A stretch of DNA of 64,000 bases, from positions 62,001 to 126,000 of the forward strand of contig JAQWIT010000008.1 of the NCBI GenBank assembly GCA_029248745.1, given 5' to 3'. The DNA is from Gammaproteobacteria bacterium (GTDB lineage Bacteria > Pseudomonadota > Gammaproteobacteria > Nitrosococcales > Methylophagaceae). Positions 8,382-21,204 of this stretch are shown here, piece after piece. Below the pieces are notes generated by a model. It made no database searches. It was not told where the DNA came from and saw only the letters and a list, made by a program, of their open reading frames with translations. The position numbers were made by a program, and so were the translations under genes. The first letter of the stretch is position 1. The number at the start of each line of letters is the position of its first letter.

Positions 8382-10664
8382 ATGGGCAGTAAATTAGTTA
8401 TTGTAGAGTCACCTGCGAAGTGTAAAACCATTCAAAAGTATCTTGGGAAAGATGCTGTGGTGTTGGCATCGTATGGTCATGTTCGTGATTTATTACCGAA
8501 AGAAGGCGCTGTGGATACGGCAAATGACTTTGCGATGAAATATCAAGTTATTGACCGTAATAGTAAGCATGTCGATGCCATCGCTAAAGCGATGCGTAAG
8601 GCTGATGAGCTTTACCTCGCAACGGATCCGGATCGTGAGGGAGAGGCCATTTCTTGGCACCTGTATGAGTTATTAAAAAAACGCGGTATTCTAGAGAATA
8701 AAGAAACACACCGTGTTGTGTTTCATGAAATCACCAAACAAGCAGTGAATGAAGCGGTTGCTAACCCGCGTGATTTATCGATGGATATGGTCAATGCACA
8801 ACAAGCACGACGTGCCCTAGATTATTTGGTTGGTTTTACTTTATCACCCTTGTTGTGGAAGAAAGTACGACGAGGTCTATCGGCTGGCCGTGTACAAAGT
8901 CCTGCATTACGAATGATTGTTGAACGCGAACTAGAAATAGAAGCGTTTAAGCCGCAGGAATATTGGACAATCGAAGCCGATGCGGGCTTTGATAAGAAAG
9001 CCTTTGAGGCTAAGCTAACGCAGTATCAAGGTAAAAAGCTTGAGCAGTTTACGTTGACTAATGAAGCAGGTTCCTCAGAAGCTGTAGATGCGTTGAATAA
9101 AGCTGCAGTAGGTAAGTTGTTAGTGACTAACGTTACTAAAAAACAACGTAAGCGTAATCCAGCCGCACCATTTACAACATCGACATTACAGCAAGAAGCA
9201 TCGCGTAAATTAGGTTTTGGTGCACAGCGTACGATGAGTGTGGCACAGCAGCTTTATGAAGGTGTTGATACCGGTGATGGTGCGGTCGGCTTGATTACGT
9301 ACATGCGTACTGACTCGGTGTCATTAGCAACTGAAGCAGTGGATGAGCTTCGTGGTTTTATTGCTGAAAAATATGGCGCAACATCGGTGCCCAAAACTCC
9401 GCAAATTTATAAAACGAAATCTAAAAATGCCCAAGAGGCACATGAGGCGGTACGGCCAACGTCTATATTACGGACACCAGATTCATTAAAATCTTATTTG
9501 CCAGCAGATCAGCTGAAGCTATATACCTTGATTTGGCAGCGCACAATTGCAAGTCAAATGATCCATGCCACGATGAATACGGTGGCAGTAGATTTAGGTT
9601 GTGGTGCAGGTAATACCTTCCGGGCGAATGGTTCAACAGTTGTTAACCTAGGGTTTATGAGTGTCTATCTTGAAGGTAAGGATGACTCTAAGTCTGATAA
9701 AGATGAACGATTATTACCTGCGATGGAAGTGGGTGATGTAGTTGAGCTGAAGGCGATTCGTCCAGAGCAACATTTTACAGAGCCACCACCACGTTACAGC
9801 GAGGCAAGTCTGGTTCGTAGTTTAGAGGAGCACGATATTGGTCGTCCTTCTACTTATGCCAGCATTATCTCGACTTTACTACAGCGTGAATATGTTGAAT
9901 TAGAAAAGAAACGTTTCCACCCGTCTGATGTGGGTCGTGTGGTTGGAAAATTCTTAGTGGAGCACTTTACTAAATACGTTGACTATGGGTTTACAGCCAA
10001 TTTAGAGGATGATTTGGATGCTGTTTCGCGTGGTGAAAAAGAATGGATCCCTTTGCTTAAGAATTTTTGGGCACCGTTTAAGGATCAAGTTGAAACCAAA
10101 GATAAAGAAGTACAACGTAGCGACGTCACGCAAGAACTTTTGGACGAAGACTGTCCTAAATGTGGTAGTAAATTGTCGAGCCGGTTAGGCCGTAGTGGTC
10201 GCTTTATTGGTTGTACCTCATATCCTGAATGTGATTACACGCGGAATATTGACGGCGAAGAAACTACTGCCAGTGAACCTGAAGTGGTTGCTGATCGGAA
10301 ATGCCCAAAGTGTGAGTCTGATTTATGGGTGCGTACTGGTAAATATGGCAAATTTATTGGTTGTAGCAGTTATCCCAAGTGTAAGCATATTGAATCGCTA
10401 GAGCAGCCAACCAATACCGGTGTTGAGTGTCCGCAATGTAAAAAAGGTGAGATTCTGACACGCAAGTCACGACGTGGAAAAATATTCTATTCGTGTTCTG
10501 AATACCCGAGTTGTGATTATGCGTTATGGAATGAGCCCGTTAAAGAAGCTTGCCCTGATTGTGAATGGCCGATTTTAACGATCAAAACCACCAAGAGCCG
10601 TGGTGCAGAAAAAGTGTGTCCTCAAAAAGGCTGTGGTTATAGTGAAAAGGTCGAATCGGACTGA
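8382..10664 (+). CDS. topA: DNA topoisomerase I
   Basis: Type IA topoisomerase relaxes negatively supercoiled DNA through a covalent 5' phosphotyrosine. The 760-residue protein opens with the Toprim domain (KLVIVESPAKCKTIQKYLG and the DPDREGEA metal-binding motif); the catalytic tyrosine is Y307 in GLITYMRTDS. The C-terminus holds four cysteine-rich zinc-ribbon repeats, each with CPxC-type pairs, the last ending near residue 755. The protein is shorter than the Escherichia coli enzyme, mainly in the C-terminal region. It ends one base before the stop of a broken gene running the other way. Confidence 0.97.
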   Translation: MGSKLVIVESPAKCKTIQKYLGKDAVVLASYGHVRDLLPKEGAVDTANDFAMKYQVIDRNSKHVDAIAKAMRKADELYLATDPDREGEAISWHLYELLKKRGILENKETHRVVFHEITKQAVNEAVANPRDLSMDMVNAQQARRALDYLVGFTLSPLLWKKVRRGLSAGRVQSPALRMIVERELEIEAFKPQEYWTIEADAGFDKKAFEAKLTQYQGKKLEQFTLTNEAGSSEAVDALNKAAVGKLLVTNVTKKQRKRNPAAPFTTSTLQQEASRKLGFGAQRTMSVAQQLYEGVDTGDGAVGLITYMRTDSVSLATEAVDELRGFIAEKYGATSVPKTPQIYKTKSKNAQEAHEAVRPTSILRTPDSLKSYLPADQLKLYTLIWQRTIASQMIHATMNTVAVDLGCGAGNTFRANGSTVVNLGFMSVYLEGKDDSKSDKDERLLPAMEVGDVVELKAIRPEQHFTEPPPRYSEASLVRSLEEHDIGRPSTYASIISTLLQREYVELEKKRFHPSDVGRVVGKFLVEHFTKYVDYGFTANLEDDLDAVSRGEKEWIPLLKNFWAPFKDQVETKDKEVQRSDVTQELLDEDCPKCGSKLSSRLGRSGRFIGCTSYPECDYTRNIDGEETTASEPEVVADRKCPKCESDLWVRTGKYGKFIGCSSYPKCKHIESLEQPTNTGVECPQCKKGEILTRKSRRGKIFYSCSEYPSCDYALWNEPVKEACPDCEWPILTIKTTKSRGAEKVCPQKGCGYSEKVESD

Positions 10665-10665
10665 T

Positions 10666-11170
10666 TTATTGTTTGTCCTGACTGGCTGCTAGCACTGTTT
10701 TGACAATGTGGTGCTCTTTTTTGATTGTTGTATAGGCTCTTTTAATTAAGGTTTTGTCATTATTCGAGAGGCCTTTTTTCAATTCGATTCCCTCGAAGAT
10801 AAGTCTTTCAAAAGGCGCAAATAATTTTTTGGGTTTGGGTATTGCTCAGAAAAGCTTTGTTCTTCTCCTGAACGGCTTGATAGTAACGCTTCTTTTCAAC
10901 ATAGTTTGGTGTCCATTCATAATCTCTATCTTGGATGAAACTAAAATAATCGCCGCTTTTTTTGCTTTTTGGGAAGCGTTTGTTAAGCCTTTTAGGGTTG
11001 TTAAGTAATGAGTTGCAAATTCAACAGTAAATGCGTTGAGATTGCTATTATTGAGTGTGATCGCTTCTTTGAATTTTACTTCGTTAGATGCTTTTTCTGA
11101 CGAATCGCATACACTCAGACATGTTAAGAAACAGAGCGCGACTATTTTTGAATTAATCCTGAAGTGGCAT
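10666..11170 (-). pseudogene. Broken lipoprotein-like gene with three indels
   Basis: No intact frame covers this gap, but a continuous protein can be rebuilt on the minus strand. From the ATG at 11168-11170, which has GGAAT upstream, dropping one G in the AGGATT at about 11155-11159 gives a short leader reading INSKIVALCFLTCLSVC, a lipoprotein-like signal. The frame then reads on until an A7 run near 10957-10963; adding one A there opens the segment SGDYFSFIQDRDYEWTPNYV. Dropping one A from the A6 run near 10825-10830 returns to the first frame, which reads PFERLIFEGIELKKGLSNND and ends at TAA 10666-10668. I do not recognise the family. The product would be about 165 residues and exported. 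Confidence 0.6.
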
Positions 11171-11273
11171 CGGCTTATTCCATACTTTTAAGTTAAGCAG
11201 TTTGCGTTATGTCCATATTGTTGTTGCGGCATAGAGCATAGCAGCTTTTTGTTGAGAAAAGTGCTCGCTAATA

Positions 11274-11729
11274 TTATGACTGCTTGGCTTGTTGGGTTAG
11301 TATTTTATCGAGTTGATCGGCGAAGGTTTTGCGATCGTTTTGGTTGAATGCAGGTGGTCCGCCAGTATCGACGCCACTGGAACGCAAGCTATCCATAAAG
11401 TCACGCATGGTGAGACGTGCTTTAATATTGGCGATGGTGTAGAGCTCGCCTCTTGGGCTCAGCACTGTTGCACCTTTTTCGATGGCTTCTGCGGCAAGTG
11501 GGATATCACTACTGATAACCAAATCACCGGAGTCTAGCCGTTTGACGATTTCATCATCTGCGACATCAAAACCCTTGTTGACTTGATGGAATGAAATGTA
11601 CTGCGAAGGTGGGATTCGCATAGCATGGTTAGCGATCAGGGTCGTCTGCGTTTGCGTTCTGTCGGCGGCACGAAAAAGAATATCTTTGATGACAACAGGG
11701 CAAGCATCGGCATCAACCCAGATTTTCAC
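11274..11729 (-). CDS. yaiI: YaiI/YqxD family protein (DUF188)
   Basis: This 151-residue protein belongs to the UPF0178 (DUF188) family, related in fold to PIN-type nucleases but without a settled function. It opens [17 protein letters not shown], the family signature with two aspartates that could bind metal, and has the central block [14 protein letters not shown] and the C-terminal [11 protein letters not shown]. The length is normal. It follows purK by four bases and may share its transcript, although a link to purine synthesis is not known. Confidence 0.9.
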   Translation of the reverse strand: MKIWVDADACPVVIKDILFRAADRTQTQTTLIANHAMRIPPSQYISFHQVNKGFDVADDEIVKRLDSGDLVISSDIPLAAEAIEKGATVLSPRGELYTIANIKARLTMRDFMDSLRSSGVDTGGPPAFNQNDRKTFADQLDKILTQQAKQS

Positions 11730-11733
11730 AGCA

Positions 11734-12864
11734 TTAATTCGCCTTTAATTGTTCAAAGCTGTGTTCGGCAATGTCCATAGCTTGTTCGGTTGAAGGGGCT
11801 AACACATTAAAGTGTCCCATTTTACGGCCAACCCGGGCTTGCAATTTGCCATAGAGATGAAGCTTGTTATTGGGGATGGAGAGTAGCTCAATCCAATTGG
11901 GTTCAAAATTACCCCAGACATCACCTAGAATGTTAATCATGACGACGGGTGACGCTAATTTACAGTTACCTGAAGGGAGATTACAGAGCATACGGACTTG
12001 TTGTTCGAACTGTGATGTTTCACATGCATCTAACGTGAAGTGTCCGGAGTTGTGAGGACGAGGGGCAATTTCATTGGCCAGAATATCGCCTTCTTTGGAG
12101 ATGAAAAACTCAACAGCCATTGTACCGACATAATCTAAGCCTTCGGCGATTTTGTCAGCCATTTCTATGACAGTTTCTGTTTGTTGTTCTGTAATGACAC
12201 TCGGGACAGCGGTACTGTGGAGGATGCCATTAATATGCACGTTTTCAGCAACCGGGAAGTTAGTGATATCACCAATCTGGCTGCGTGCTAAGACAGTTGA
12301 AACTTCGCGTTCTAGATTAATACGCTGTTCGAGTACGCATTCTGCTTGTTCCAAATTTTCAAAGGCTTGTTTAACATCATCTGGGCCTTGGCAGACAACT
12401 TGGCCTTTACCGTCATAACCAAAGTTGGCTAATTTTAGGATAGCTGGAAATTGAATTTTGTCTTTGATGACATCAATGTCAGATTCAGAACGAATGGCTA
12501 AAAATGGGGCAACGGGAATACCCAGCGAAGCAATAAATTCTTTTTCGACAATGCGATTTTGTGTTTTGGCTAAAGCTGATGAGGATGGGTGAACGACTGT
12601 TTTTGATTCTAAAAAGGCCAAGGTTGTAGCAGGGATATTTTCGAACTCTGTGGTGATAGCATCGCAAGCGTTAGCAAGGTTGATTAATGTGGATTCATCA
12701 TCATATTTTGCACATATGTGTTGATCGGCGATGATCCCTGCAGGGCTGTTAGTGTCAGGGTCGAGAACGATGACTTTGTACCCCATCGTTTGTGCTGCCG
12801 TAGTGAACATGCGGCCTAATTGTCCGCCGCCAAGCATACCAAGTGTTGCGCCTGGAAGAATCAT
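11734..12864 (-). CDS. purK: 5-(carboxyamino)imidazole ribonucleotide synthase PurK
   Basis: PurK uses ATP and bicarbonate to carboxylate aminoimidazole ribonucleotide to N5-CAIR in purine synthesis. The 376-residue protein is an ATP-grasp enzyme with an N-terminal [11 protein letters not shown] nucleotide-binding turn, the central [12 protein letters not shown] loop and the metal-binding [11 protein letters not shown] motif. Length and motif order are normal. The gene follows purE after 15 bases; PurE uses its product, so the pair is a coupled metabolic unit. Confidence 0.96.
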   Translation of the reverse strand: MILPGATLGMLGGGQLGRMFTTAAQTMGYKVIVLDPDTNSPAGIIADQHICAKYDDESTLINLANACDAITTEFENIPATTLAFLESKTVVHPSSSALAKTQNRIVEKEFIASLGIPVAPFLAIRSESDIDVIKDKIQFPAILKLANFGYDGKGQVVCQGPDDVKQAFENLEQAECVLEQRINLEREVSTVLARSQIGDITNFPVAENVHINGILHSTAVPSVITEQQTETVIEMADKIAEGLDYVGTMAVEFFISKEGDILANEIAPRPHNSGHFTLDACETSQFEQQVRMLCNLPSGNCKLASPVVMINILGDVWGNFEPNWIELLSIPNNKLHLYGKLQARVGRKMGHFNVLAPSTEQAMDIAEHSFEQLKAN

Positions 12865-12879
12865 AAGAGTGTGGGTCCG

Positions 12880-13371
12880 TTATTGTGGCGGTAATATCAT
12901 GTCCAACACTTGCTGGTGTTGGGTTAGACGAAATTGATTTAGTTTTTGGGCGACAGCATCGTCGCGCGTTGCTAGTTGGGCGATAGCAAACAGAGCGGCA
13001 TTGGCAGCACCCGCTTCCCCTATGGCAAAAGTCGCGACAGGAATGCCTTTAGGCATTTGGACGATGGAAAGGAGTGAATCTTGGCCTTTTAAATATTTGG
13101 AGGGTACAGGCACGCCGAGGACTGGGACGGTTGTATTCGCTGCAAGCATGCCGGGTAAGTGCGCGGCACCACCTGCACCTGCGATAATGCATTGTAGGCC
13201 TTTTTGTTCAGCTGTAATGGCATAGTCTGTTAGTAAATCAGGCGTACGGTGAGCGGATACGACTTTTGCTTCGTAAGGTATGCCAAAGGCTTCGAGTTGT
13301 TCAACCGCTTTTTGCATTACAGGCCAATCACTGTTACTTCCCATAACAATGCCAACGACAGGCTTATCCAT
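12880..13371 (-). CDS. purE: N5-CAIR mutase PurE
   Basis: PurE converts N5-CAIR to CAIR, the step after PurK. The 163-residue protein has the class I signature GSNSDWPVM near its start, the SAHRTPD motif with the catalytic histidine, and the [11 protein letters not shown] loop. It is the first gene of purE-purK-yaiI and diverges from gltB across a 235-base gap that must hold both promoters; I could not pick out a convincing PurR operator there. Confidence 0.96.
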   Translation of the reverse strand: MDKPVVGIVMGSNSDWPVMQKAVEQLEAFGIPYEAKVVSAHRTPDLLTDYAITAEQKGLQCIIAGAGGAAHLPGMLAANTTVPVLGVPVPSKYLKGQDSLLSIVQMPKGIPVATFAIGEAGAANAALFAIAQLATRDDAVAQKLNQFRLTQHQQVLDMILPPQ

Positions 13372-13606
13372 ATTTGTTCCAAATATCTTTTAAAGAACAG
13401 GTTATTCTAGCTATTTTATTGAAATTAGGGAAATTTGTGCACTTCATTGCTGAAAAAGGGAGAGATGAGATGATTGAAGGAGGGCTGATTAACAGCTATA
13501 ATGATTGGTCCCTTTTGCCGTCTTTTCATTATTAAAGGCAGTGTTTCCTCAGTTAAATTGGTCATGGGAAACCAGGCATTAACGCAACGTTGAAGGTTAG
13601 AGACGC

Positions 13607-16600
13607 GTGAGTCAGTCAACAGAATTAACACAAGGCCTATATCGGCCAGAATTTGAAAAAGATAACTGCGGTTTTGGTCTGATTGCTCAGATGGATGATA
13701 AGCCGAGTCATTGGCTTATTGAGACAGCGGTCGAAGCACTGGGTAACTTAACCCACCGTGGTGCGATTGGTGCTGATGGTAAAACAGGTGATGGCTGTGG
13801 TCTTTTGATGAAGAAGCCAGATCGCTTTTTCCGTGCCGTAGCTGATGAGCTAGGCTTTGCATTATCTGAGAACTATGCGGTTGGTATGGTTTTTTTATCA
13901 CAAGATGCAGAAGAAGCGGATAAGAACCAAGCCATTGTTACATCAGAATTAACGAAGCAAGGTTTAGATGTACAAGGCTGGCGTGATGTCCCCGTCGATC
14001 CTGAAGAAGCTTGTGGTGAACAGGCAATGCGTTCTTTGCCCATTATGCGTCAAGTGTTTGTTAATGCTGTAGCGGATATGGATGTAGCAGTATTTGAACG
14101 TCATCTTTATATCGCACGCCGATTAGCTGAGAAAGCGGTTAATGACGATGCGTTTTATATTCCAAGTCTGTCTTCTCATGTTGTGTCATATAAAGGGCTA
14201 GTGATGCCAGCGTATTTGCCGGCTTTCTACACTGACTTAAAAGATAAACGAATGGAAACAGCGATTTGTGTTTTCCACCAACGTTTTTCGACTAATACGT
14301 TACCACAGTGGCGCTTGGCGCAACCTTTCCGTTACCTTGCACACAATGGTGAAATTAATACGGTACAAGGTAATCGCAATTGGGCCTTGGCACGTGGTGC
14401 TAAGTTCGCGACCTCACTGATAGAAAACATGGATGATATTCGGCCTTTTGTGGGCTTAACCGGTTCTGATTCATCAAGCATGGATAATATGCTTGAAGCT
14501 CTGCTGGCTGGTGGTGTGAGCCTGTTCCGTGCAATGCGTTTATTAGTACCACCTGCATGGCAAAATGATCACACGATGGATGCTGATTTAAAAGCGTTCT
14601 ATGACTATAACTCAATGCACATGGAGCCATGGGATGGTCCAGCTGGTGTTGTATTAACCGATGGTCGTTATGCTGCGTGTACTTTAGATCGTAATGGTTT
14701 ACGTCCCGCACGCTATATCATCACAAAAGATCGCCATATTACGTTGGCATCAGAAGTCGGTGTCTATGGCTACCAACCAGAAGATGTTGTTGCCAAGGGC
14801 CGTTTGAAGCCAGGGCAAATGTTGGCAGTTGATACGTCAACGGGTGAGCTGTTATTGCCTGATGATATTAATGATGACTTAAAACAGGCTCAGCCATATA
14901 AAGCGTGGTTAGAAGAAAATTTACAGCGCTTGCAGGACAAACCAGAAGATGAAGTGCCAGCAGCGCTATCAGGACAGTCATTAGCGACATTAGAAAAGCT
15001 GTACCAAGTGTCGTTTGAAGAACGTGACCAAGTGATCCGAGTATTGGGCGAAGCAGGCCAAGAAGCGACGGGTTCGATGGGTGATGACACGCCTTTCCCT
15101 GTTCTGTCGCAACGCGAACGTTCTTTGTTCGATTATTTCCGTCAGCAATTTGCTCAAGTAACGAACCCGCCTATTGATTCATTGCGTGAAAGTATTGTGA
15201 TGTCGCTCGAGACGTGTTTCGGTAAAGAACACAATATGTTCGTAGAGGGTGCTGATCATGCTAAACGTGTTGTGGTTGACTCGCCTATTTTATCAACCAG
15301 CCGTTTTAGTCAATTATTGGCACTGGCGGAAGATAATCAAGATTATAAAACAACGACGTTGTCTCTCCATTATGATGCCGGTTTTGGATTGGAAGCGGCC
15401 ATCGATGCTATCAGTGATCAAGCCGAACAAGCTGTTCGTGATGGTAGTACCATTTTGTTGCTTACTGATAATCATGCGGTAGCGGATAAATTACCTATTC
15501 ATGCCTTACTTGCAACGGGTGCTGTGCACCACCGTTTGATCAAAGCAGGCTTACGTTGCGATGCCAATATCATGGTCGAAACAGCGACAGCGCGTGACTC
15601 ACATCATTGTGCTGTTTTATTAGGTTATGGCGCGACAGCGATTTATCCTTACTTAGCTTATATGTGTTTGAGTGACTTGATTTGCACAGGTGAAATTCAG
15701 AATATGACCTATAGTGATGTATGCACTCACTATCGAAAAGGGATCAATAAAGGTCTATATAAAATTACTTCAAAGATGGGTATTTCAACGATTGCAAGTT
15801 ATCGTGGTGCTCAGCTGTATGAAATTGTCGGCTTAAATGAAGAAGTGGTCGATAAATGTTTTGTGGCAACAACGAGCCGCATCAGTGGAACAGGCTATCA
15901 AGACTTACAAACTGATCAGCAGACGCTGGCAGATAAAGCTTGGAATAGCCGTAAAAAACGTGAGCAAGGCGGTTTGTTGAAATTTGTTCATGGTGGTGAA
16001 TATCATGCCTATAACCCCGATATTATCGGTGAGTTACATAAAGCTGTGCAGGGTGGTAGTTATGATGACTACAAATCTTACGCTGCATTAGTTAATGAAC
16101 GCCCTGTAGCTGTTTTACGTGATTTATTAGCGCTTAAATTAGCCGATGAACCTTTGCCTTTAGATGAAGTAGAAAGCGTTGGCAATATTTTAAAACGCTT
16201 TGATAGTGCCGGTATGTCTTTGGGTGCTTTGTCGCCAGAGGCACATGAAGCCCTCGCGGTGGGTATGAACCGTTTGGGTGGTCGTTCTAATTCAGGTGAA
16301 GGTGGTGAAGATCCTGCCCGTTTCAATACAGAAAAAGTCTCCAAAATTAAGCAAGTCGCTTCAGGTCGTTTTGGTGTTACACCGCATTACTTAGTGAATG
16401 CTGAGGTGCTACAAATAAAAATAGCACAAGGTGCGAAGCCAGGTGAAGGTGGCCAATTACCAGGTGGTAAGGTCAATCAAATGATTGCGACTTTGCGTCA
16501 CTCTGTGCCTGGTGTGACATTGATTTCACCACCGCCACATCACGATATTTACTCTATTGAAGATTTAGCTCAACTGATTTTTGACTTAAAACAAGTCAAT

Positions 16601-18085
16601 CCAGATGCATTGGTGTCGGTGAAACTGGTTTCAGAAGCAGGTGTCGGTACGATTGCGGCCGGTGTTGCTAAAGCCTATGCAGATTTAATCACGATTTCAG
16701 GTTATGACGGCGGCACAGGTGCGAGCCCACTCACGTCTGTTAAATATGCTGGCGGTCCGTGGGAGTTAGGCCTGACAGAAGCGCACCAAACTTTACGTAT
16801 GAATGATTTGCGTGACAAAGTACGTCTGCAAACAGATGGTGGTTTGAAAACAGGTTTAGATGTTGTTAAAGCGGCGATTTTAGGTGCTGAAAGCTTTGGT
16901 TTCGGTACAGGCCCGATGGTAGCATTAGGATGTAAATTCTTACGGATTTGTCATTTGAATAACTGTGCAACCGGTGTTGCAACTCAAAATGATAAGTTGC
17001 GCTCACAGCACTTCATTGGTTTGCCGCAAATGGTGATGAATTATTTCCAATTTGTTGCACGTGAAACACAGGAGTGGTTGTCTGCTTTAGGTGTGGCAAG
17101 TTTGGAAGATCTGATAGGCCGAACTGATCTGCTTGCTATCTTGCCCGGTTCAACGGATAAACAGCGTAAGCTAGATTTGGCGCCATTGTTATCGACAGCT
17201 GGTATTGATACTGATAAGCCACAATTTTGTGTTGAGCCACATAATGAGCCTTATGATAAAGGCGAATTGGCAGAGAAAATGGTGGCTGATATGCAATCAG
17301 CGATCGAGACTAAGGCGGGAGGTTTCTTTAGCTACGATATTCGCAATATCAACCGTTCTATCGGTGCTCGCGTGTCAGGCGAAATTGCGCGACACCACGG
17401 TAACTATGGCATGAACGAAGCGCCTATCCGTGTGCAATTAAAGGGTTCTGCTGGACAAAGCTTTGGTGTCTGGAATGCCGGTGGTCTTGAGATGCGCCTA
17501 GAAGGTGATGCCAATGATTATGTTGGTAAAGGTATGGCCGATGGCAAGTTGTCGATTTATCCTTCACCAGAAAGCGATTTTGAAACACAACAAGCCAGTA
17601 TTATGGGTAACACCTGTTTATATGGTGCGACGGGCGGTACTGTTTATGCTGCAGGTATGGCAGGTGAACGTTTTGCTGTCCGTAATTCAGGCGCGATTGC
17701 GGTTGTCGAGGGTGTGGGTGACCACGGTTGTGAATATATGACAGGTGGTGTCGTGACCGTCTTGGGCGAGACAGGCTTAAACTTCGGTGCCGGTATGACC
17801 GGTGGTTTTGCTTATGTGCTTGATGCTGATGATAGTTTCTCTGAGCGTTATAACAAAGAGTTAGTAGAGTTGGTGCGTATCGATGCACAGGATATGTCAG
17901 AGCATGCACTTTATTTGAAAATGATGATTGAAGATCATGTCAGAGAAACAAACAGTGTATGGGGTAACCAAATCTTAGATATGTTTGAGCAACGCTTGAA
18001 ACAATTCTGGTTAGTGAAGCCGAAAGCAGCGGCAGCAAATGGTTTAATCGAGTTAGTGAGTAGACGTAAAGCGAAAGCAGCTTAG
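13607..18085 (+). CDS. gltB: Glutamate synthase (NADPH) large subunit
   Basis: GltB takes the amide nitrogen of glutamine and passes it to 2-oxoglutarate, giving two glutamates. The 1492-residue chain has an N-terminal class II glutamine amidotransferase domain whose nucleophile should be C21, exposed by removing a 20-residue propeptide ([10 protein letters not shown]). The central and FMN-binding synthase domains follow; the 3Fe-4S ligands are C1109, C1115 and C1120 in [12 protein letters not shown], and the C-terminal part is the beta-helix domain. Translation starts at GTG 13607, as no ATG lies nearer. gltD follows after 27 bases. A parS-like site is embedded near codon 1150. Confidence 0.97.
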   Translation: MSQSTELTQGLYRPEFEKDNCGFGLIAQMDDKPSHWLIETAVEALGNLTHRGAIGADGKTGDGCGLLMKKPDRFFRAVADELGFALSENYAVGMVFLSQDAEEADKNQAIVTSELTKQGLDVQGWRDVPVDPEEACGEQAMRSLPIMRQVFVNAVADMDVAVFERHLYIARRLAEKAVNDDAFYIPSLSSHVVSYKGLVMPAYLPAFYTDLKDKRMETAICVFHQRFSTNTLPQWRLAQPFRYLAHNGEINTVQGNRNWALARGAKFATSLIENMDDIRPFVGLTGSDSSSMDNMLEALLAGGVSLFRAMRLLVPPAWQNDHTMDADLKAFYDYNSMHMEPWDGPAGVVLTDGRYAACTLDRNGLRPARYIITKDRHITLASEVGVYGYQPEDVVAKGRLKPGQMLAVDTSTGELLLPDDINDDLKQAQPYKAWLEENLQRLQDKPEDEVPAALSGQSLATLEKLYQVSFEERDQVIRVLGEAGQEATGSMGDDTPFPVLSQRERSLFDYFRQQFAQVTNPPIDSLRESIVMSLETCFGKEHNMFVEGADHAKRVVVDSPILSTSRFSQLLALAEDNQDYKTTTLSLHYDAGFGLEAAIDAISDQAEQAVRDGSTILLLTDNHAVADKLPIHALLATGAVHHRLIKAGLRCDANIMVETATARDSHHCAVLLGYGATAIYPYLAYMCLSDLICTGEIQNMTYSDVCTHYRKGINKGLYKITSKMGISTIASYRGAQLYEIVGLNEEVVDKCFVATTSRISGTGYQDLQTDQQTLADKAWNSRKKREQGGLLKFVHGGEYHAYNPDIIGELHKAVQGGSYDDYKSYAALVNERPVAVLRDLLALKLADEPLPLDEVESVGNILKRFDSAGMSLGALSPEAHEALAVGMNRLGGRSNSGEGGEDPARFNTEKVSKIKQVASGRFGVTPHYLVNAEVLQIKIAQGAKPGEGGQLPGGKVNQMIATLRHSVPGVTLISPPPHHDIYSIEDLAQLIFDLKQVNPDALVSVKLVSEAGVGTIAAGVAKAYADLITISGYDGGTGASPLTSVKYAGGPWELGLTEAHQTLRMNDLRDKVRLQTDGGLKTGLDVVKAAILGAESFGFGTGPMVALGCKFLRICHLNNCATGVATQNDKLRSQHFIGLPQMVMNYFQFVARETQEWLSALGVASLEDLIGRTDLLAILPGSTDKQRKLDLAPLLSTAGIDTDKPQFCVEPHNEPYDKGELAEKMVADMQSAIETKAGGFFSYDIRNINRSIGARVSGEIARHHGNYGMNEAPIRVQLKGSAGQSFGVWNAGGLEMRLEGDANDYVGKGMADGKLSIYPSPESDFETQQASIMGNTCLYGATGGTVYAAGMAGERFAVRNSGAIAVVEGVGDHGCEYMTGGVVTVLGETGLNFGAGMTGGFAYVLDADDSFSERYNKELVELVRIDAQDMSEHALYLKMMIEDHVRETNSVWGNQILDMFEQRLKQFWLVKPKAAAANGLIELVSRRKAKAA
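17053..17068. promoter_or_regulatory. parS-like ParB binding site inside gltB
   Basis: TGTTGCACGTGAAACA fits the bacterial chromosomal parS consensus TGTTnCACGTGnAACA at every fixed position. It lies in the gltB coding sequence about 14 kb from parA-parB. Coding parS sites near the origin are common. It is the only full match I noticed by eye in the window. Confidence 0.65.
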
Positions 18086-18091
18086 GTTTAA

Positions 18092-19516
<1,425 letters not shown>

Positions 19517-19700
19517 TCGCATTTATTTTCTCCTCTGGTACGGCGTTATATTCTGTACTCAAATGGTCACATGTTTCATGTATGTTCCCATTTTCCGTAC
19601 ATACAATGTTTTGTACGGAAGAAAAATCTAGAATGCTGATCTTGTTAAGATCCTAATGAACACATTTATAAAAAACTGATTTACTGAAAAAGGGTCACTT

Positions 19701-20777
19701 GTGTCTGAATTAAAAAACGATCGTTATTTGCGTGCTTTATTACGCCAGCCTGTTGATAAAACGCCTGTATGGGTTATGCGGCAAGCGGGTCGTTATTTAC
19801 CAGAATACCGAGAAGTCCGTGCGAAAGCAGGCGATTTCATGACGCTTTGCAGTACGCCTGAAATGGCTTGTGAAGTGACTTTACAGCCTTTGCGTCGTTA
19901 TGATTTAGACGCCTCTATTATCTTTTCAGATATCTTAACCATTCCTGATGCAATGGGTTTAGGACTGCATTTTGTGACTGGCGAAGGCCCAAAGTTTGAG
20001 CACGTTATTCGTTCTTCCGCCGATATTGCCAAATTGGACGTGCCTGATATGGAAGAGAATTTAGGCTATGTAATGGATGCTATTCGACTGACTCGTCGTG
20101 AGATTGATGGAAAAGTACCGTTAATTGGTTTTAGCGGCAGTCCATGGACATTGGCTTGCTATATGGTTGAAGGTGGTTCAAGCAAAGACTTTGCAAAAGT
20201 TAAAGGTATGATGTTTGATGCGCCGGAGCAAATGCATGCATTGCTTAATGTATTAGCCAAATCTGTTATTGAATATTTAAATGCTCAAATTGCAGCAGGT
20301 GCGCAGTCAATCATGTTGTTTGATACATGGGGCGGTGCGCTGAGCCAAAGCAATTATCAACAGTTCTCACTTGCCTATATGCAACAAATCGTTGAAGGTT
20401 TGACGCGTGAAAATGAAGGGAGGACGGTGCCCGTTACCTTGTTTACAAAGGGTGGCGGTCAATGGTTGGAAATGATGGCCGCAACGGGCGTTGATGGTGT
20501 GGGTCTGGATTGGGCAACGGATATTACTGCAGCGAGACAGCGCATCGGTGATAAAGTGACATTACAGGGTAATATGGACCCTTGTGTGTTGTATGCTTCG
20601 CCTGATCGTGTCGAGCAAGAAGTAGCTAGTGTTTTAGCTGGTTTCGGAGAAGGCAATACTGGTCATGTCTTTAATTTAGGTCATGGCATTCATCCGACGG
20701 TAGACCCAGAGAATATGCTGCGATTAGTGGATTCTGTTCATTGTTTAAGTGAACCGTACCACCAAAGTCAAAACTAG
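19701..20777 (+). CDS. hemE: Uroporphyrinogen decarboxylase
   Basis: HemE decarboxylates uroporphyrinogen III to coproporphyrinogen III in haem synthesis. The 358-residue protein has the N-terminal signature [15 protein letters not shown] with the substrate-binding arginines, and the [13 protein letters not shown] block. A GTG at 19701 with AAAGGG upstream is the start. The stop codon TAG at 20775-20777 overlaps the GTG of a truncated permease gene. The other haem genes of this window (hemCDXY) are about 27 kb away. Confidence 0.97.
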   Translation: MSELKNDRYLRALLRQPVDKTPVWVMRQAGRYLPEYREVRAKAGDFMTLCSTPEMACEVTLQPLRRYDLDASIIFSDILTIPDAMGLGLHFVTGEGPKFEHVIRSSADIAKLDVPDMEENLGYVMDAIRLTRREIDGKVPLIGFSGSPWTLACYMVEGGSSKDFAKVKGMMFDAPEQMHALLNVLAKSVIEYLNAQIAAGAQSIMLFDTWGGALSQSNYQQFSLAYMQQIVEGLTRENEGRTVPVTLFTKGGGQWLEMMAATGVDGVGLDWATDITAARQRIGDKVTLQGNMDPCVLYASPDRVEQEVASVLAGFGEGNTGHVFNLGHGIHPTVDPENMLRLVDSVHCLSEPYHQSQN

Positions 20778-21100
20778 TGTCATTAGACCAGAAACATTTC
20801 TGGTCAGGATTTGGCTTAGCTGTTGGGGGCACATTACTCTTCTCATTCAAATCCATTTTCATTAAGCTGCTTTATCAGCAAAGTTTGCAAGCTCATAGCG
20901 TGTTAGTGCTTCGGATGATTATTGCCCTGCCAATCTATTTGGTGATCTTGGTGTACTTACTGAGAAGCTCAAACGCACGATCTGCCCTAACATACTCCAC
21001 GGTCAGTTTCACGCTGCTAGCGGGTTTTTTAGGCTATTACTTGGCTTCTTTACCGGATTTGATGGGACTTAGGCTGATTGCAGCTCAAGCCTATAAATAA
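20777..21100 (+). pseudogene. Truncated EamA/DMT-family permease
   Basis: The 107-residue reading frame matches the N-terminal third of an EamA drug/metabolite exporter: hydrophobic segments near residues 12-30, 45-63 and 75-92, and the characteristic start GGTLLFSFKSIFIKLLY. It ends at LMGLRLIAAQAYK and TAA, exactly where family members continue into further transmembrane helices. EamA proteins usually have about 280-300 residues and ten helices, so at least half is missing, and no continuation is visible before the desaturase gene. The GTG start overlaps the hemE stop, suggesting that an intact gene once followed hemE. Confidence 0.75.
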
Positions 21101-21204
21101 GGCAAAAAACTTCTTTTAACAGTGACAGGGCATATAAACGCTTTACCTTAGGGAGCTGACTAGGCTATTCTTTACGTCCATTTCTAAATTAAGGTTTTGT
21201 CACT

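Noticed and set aside
10754-11008. 84-codon plus-strand frame after topA, beginning MSLFERPFFN
   Set aside because: It overlaps the better minus-strand lipoprotein-like reconstruction, has no ribosome site, and its hydrophobic composition is what the reverse of A-rich coding DNA produces.
13372-13606. Sigma-54 promoter for gltB
   Set aside because: TTGGTCCCTTTTGCC near 13505 has GG and GC elements but with the wrong spacing by one base, so it was not called.
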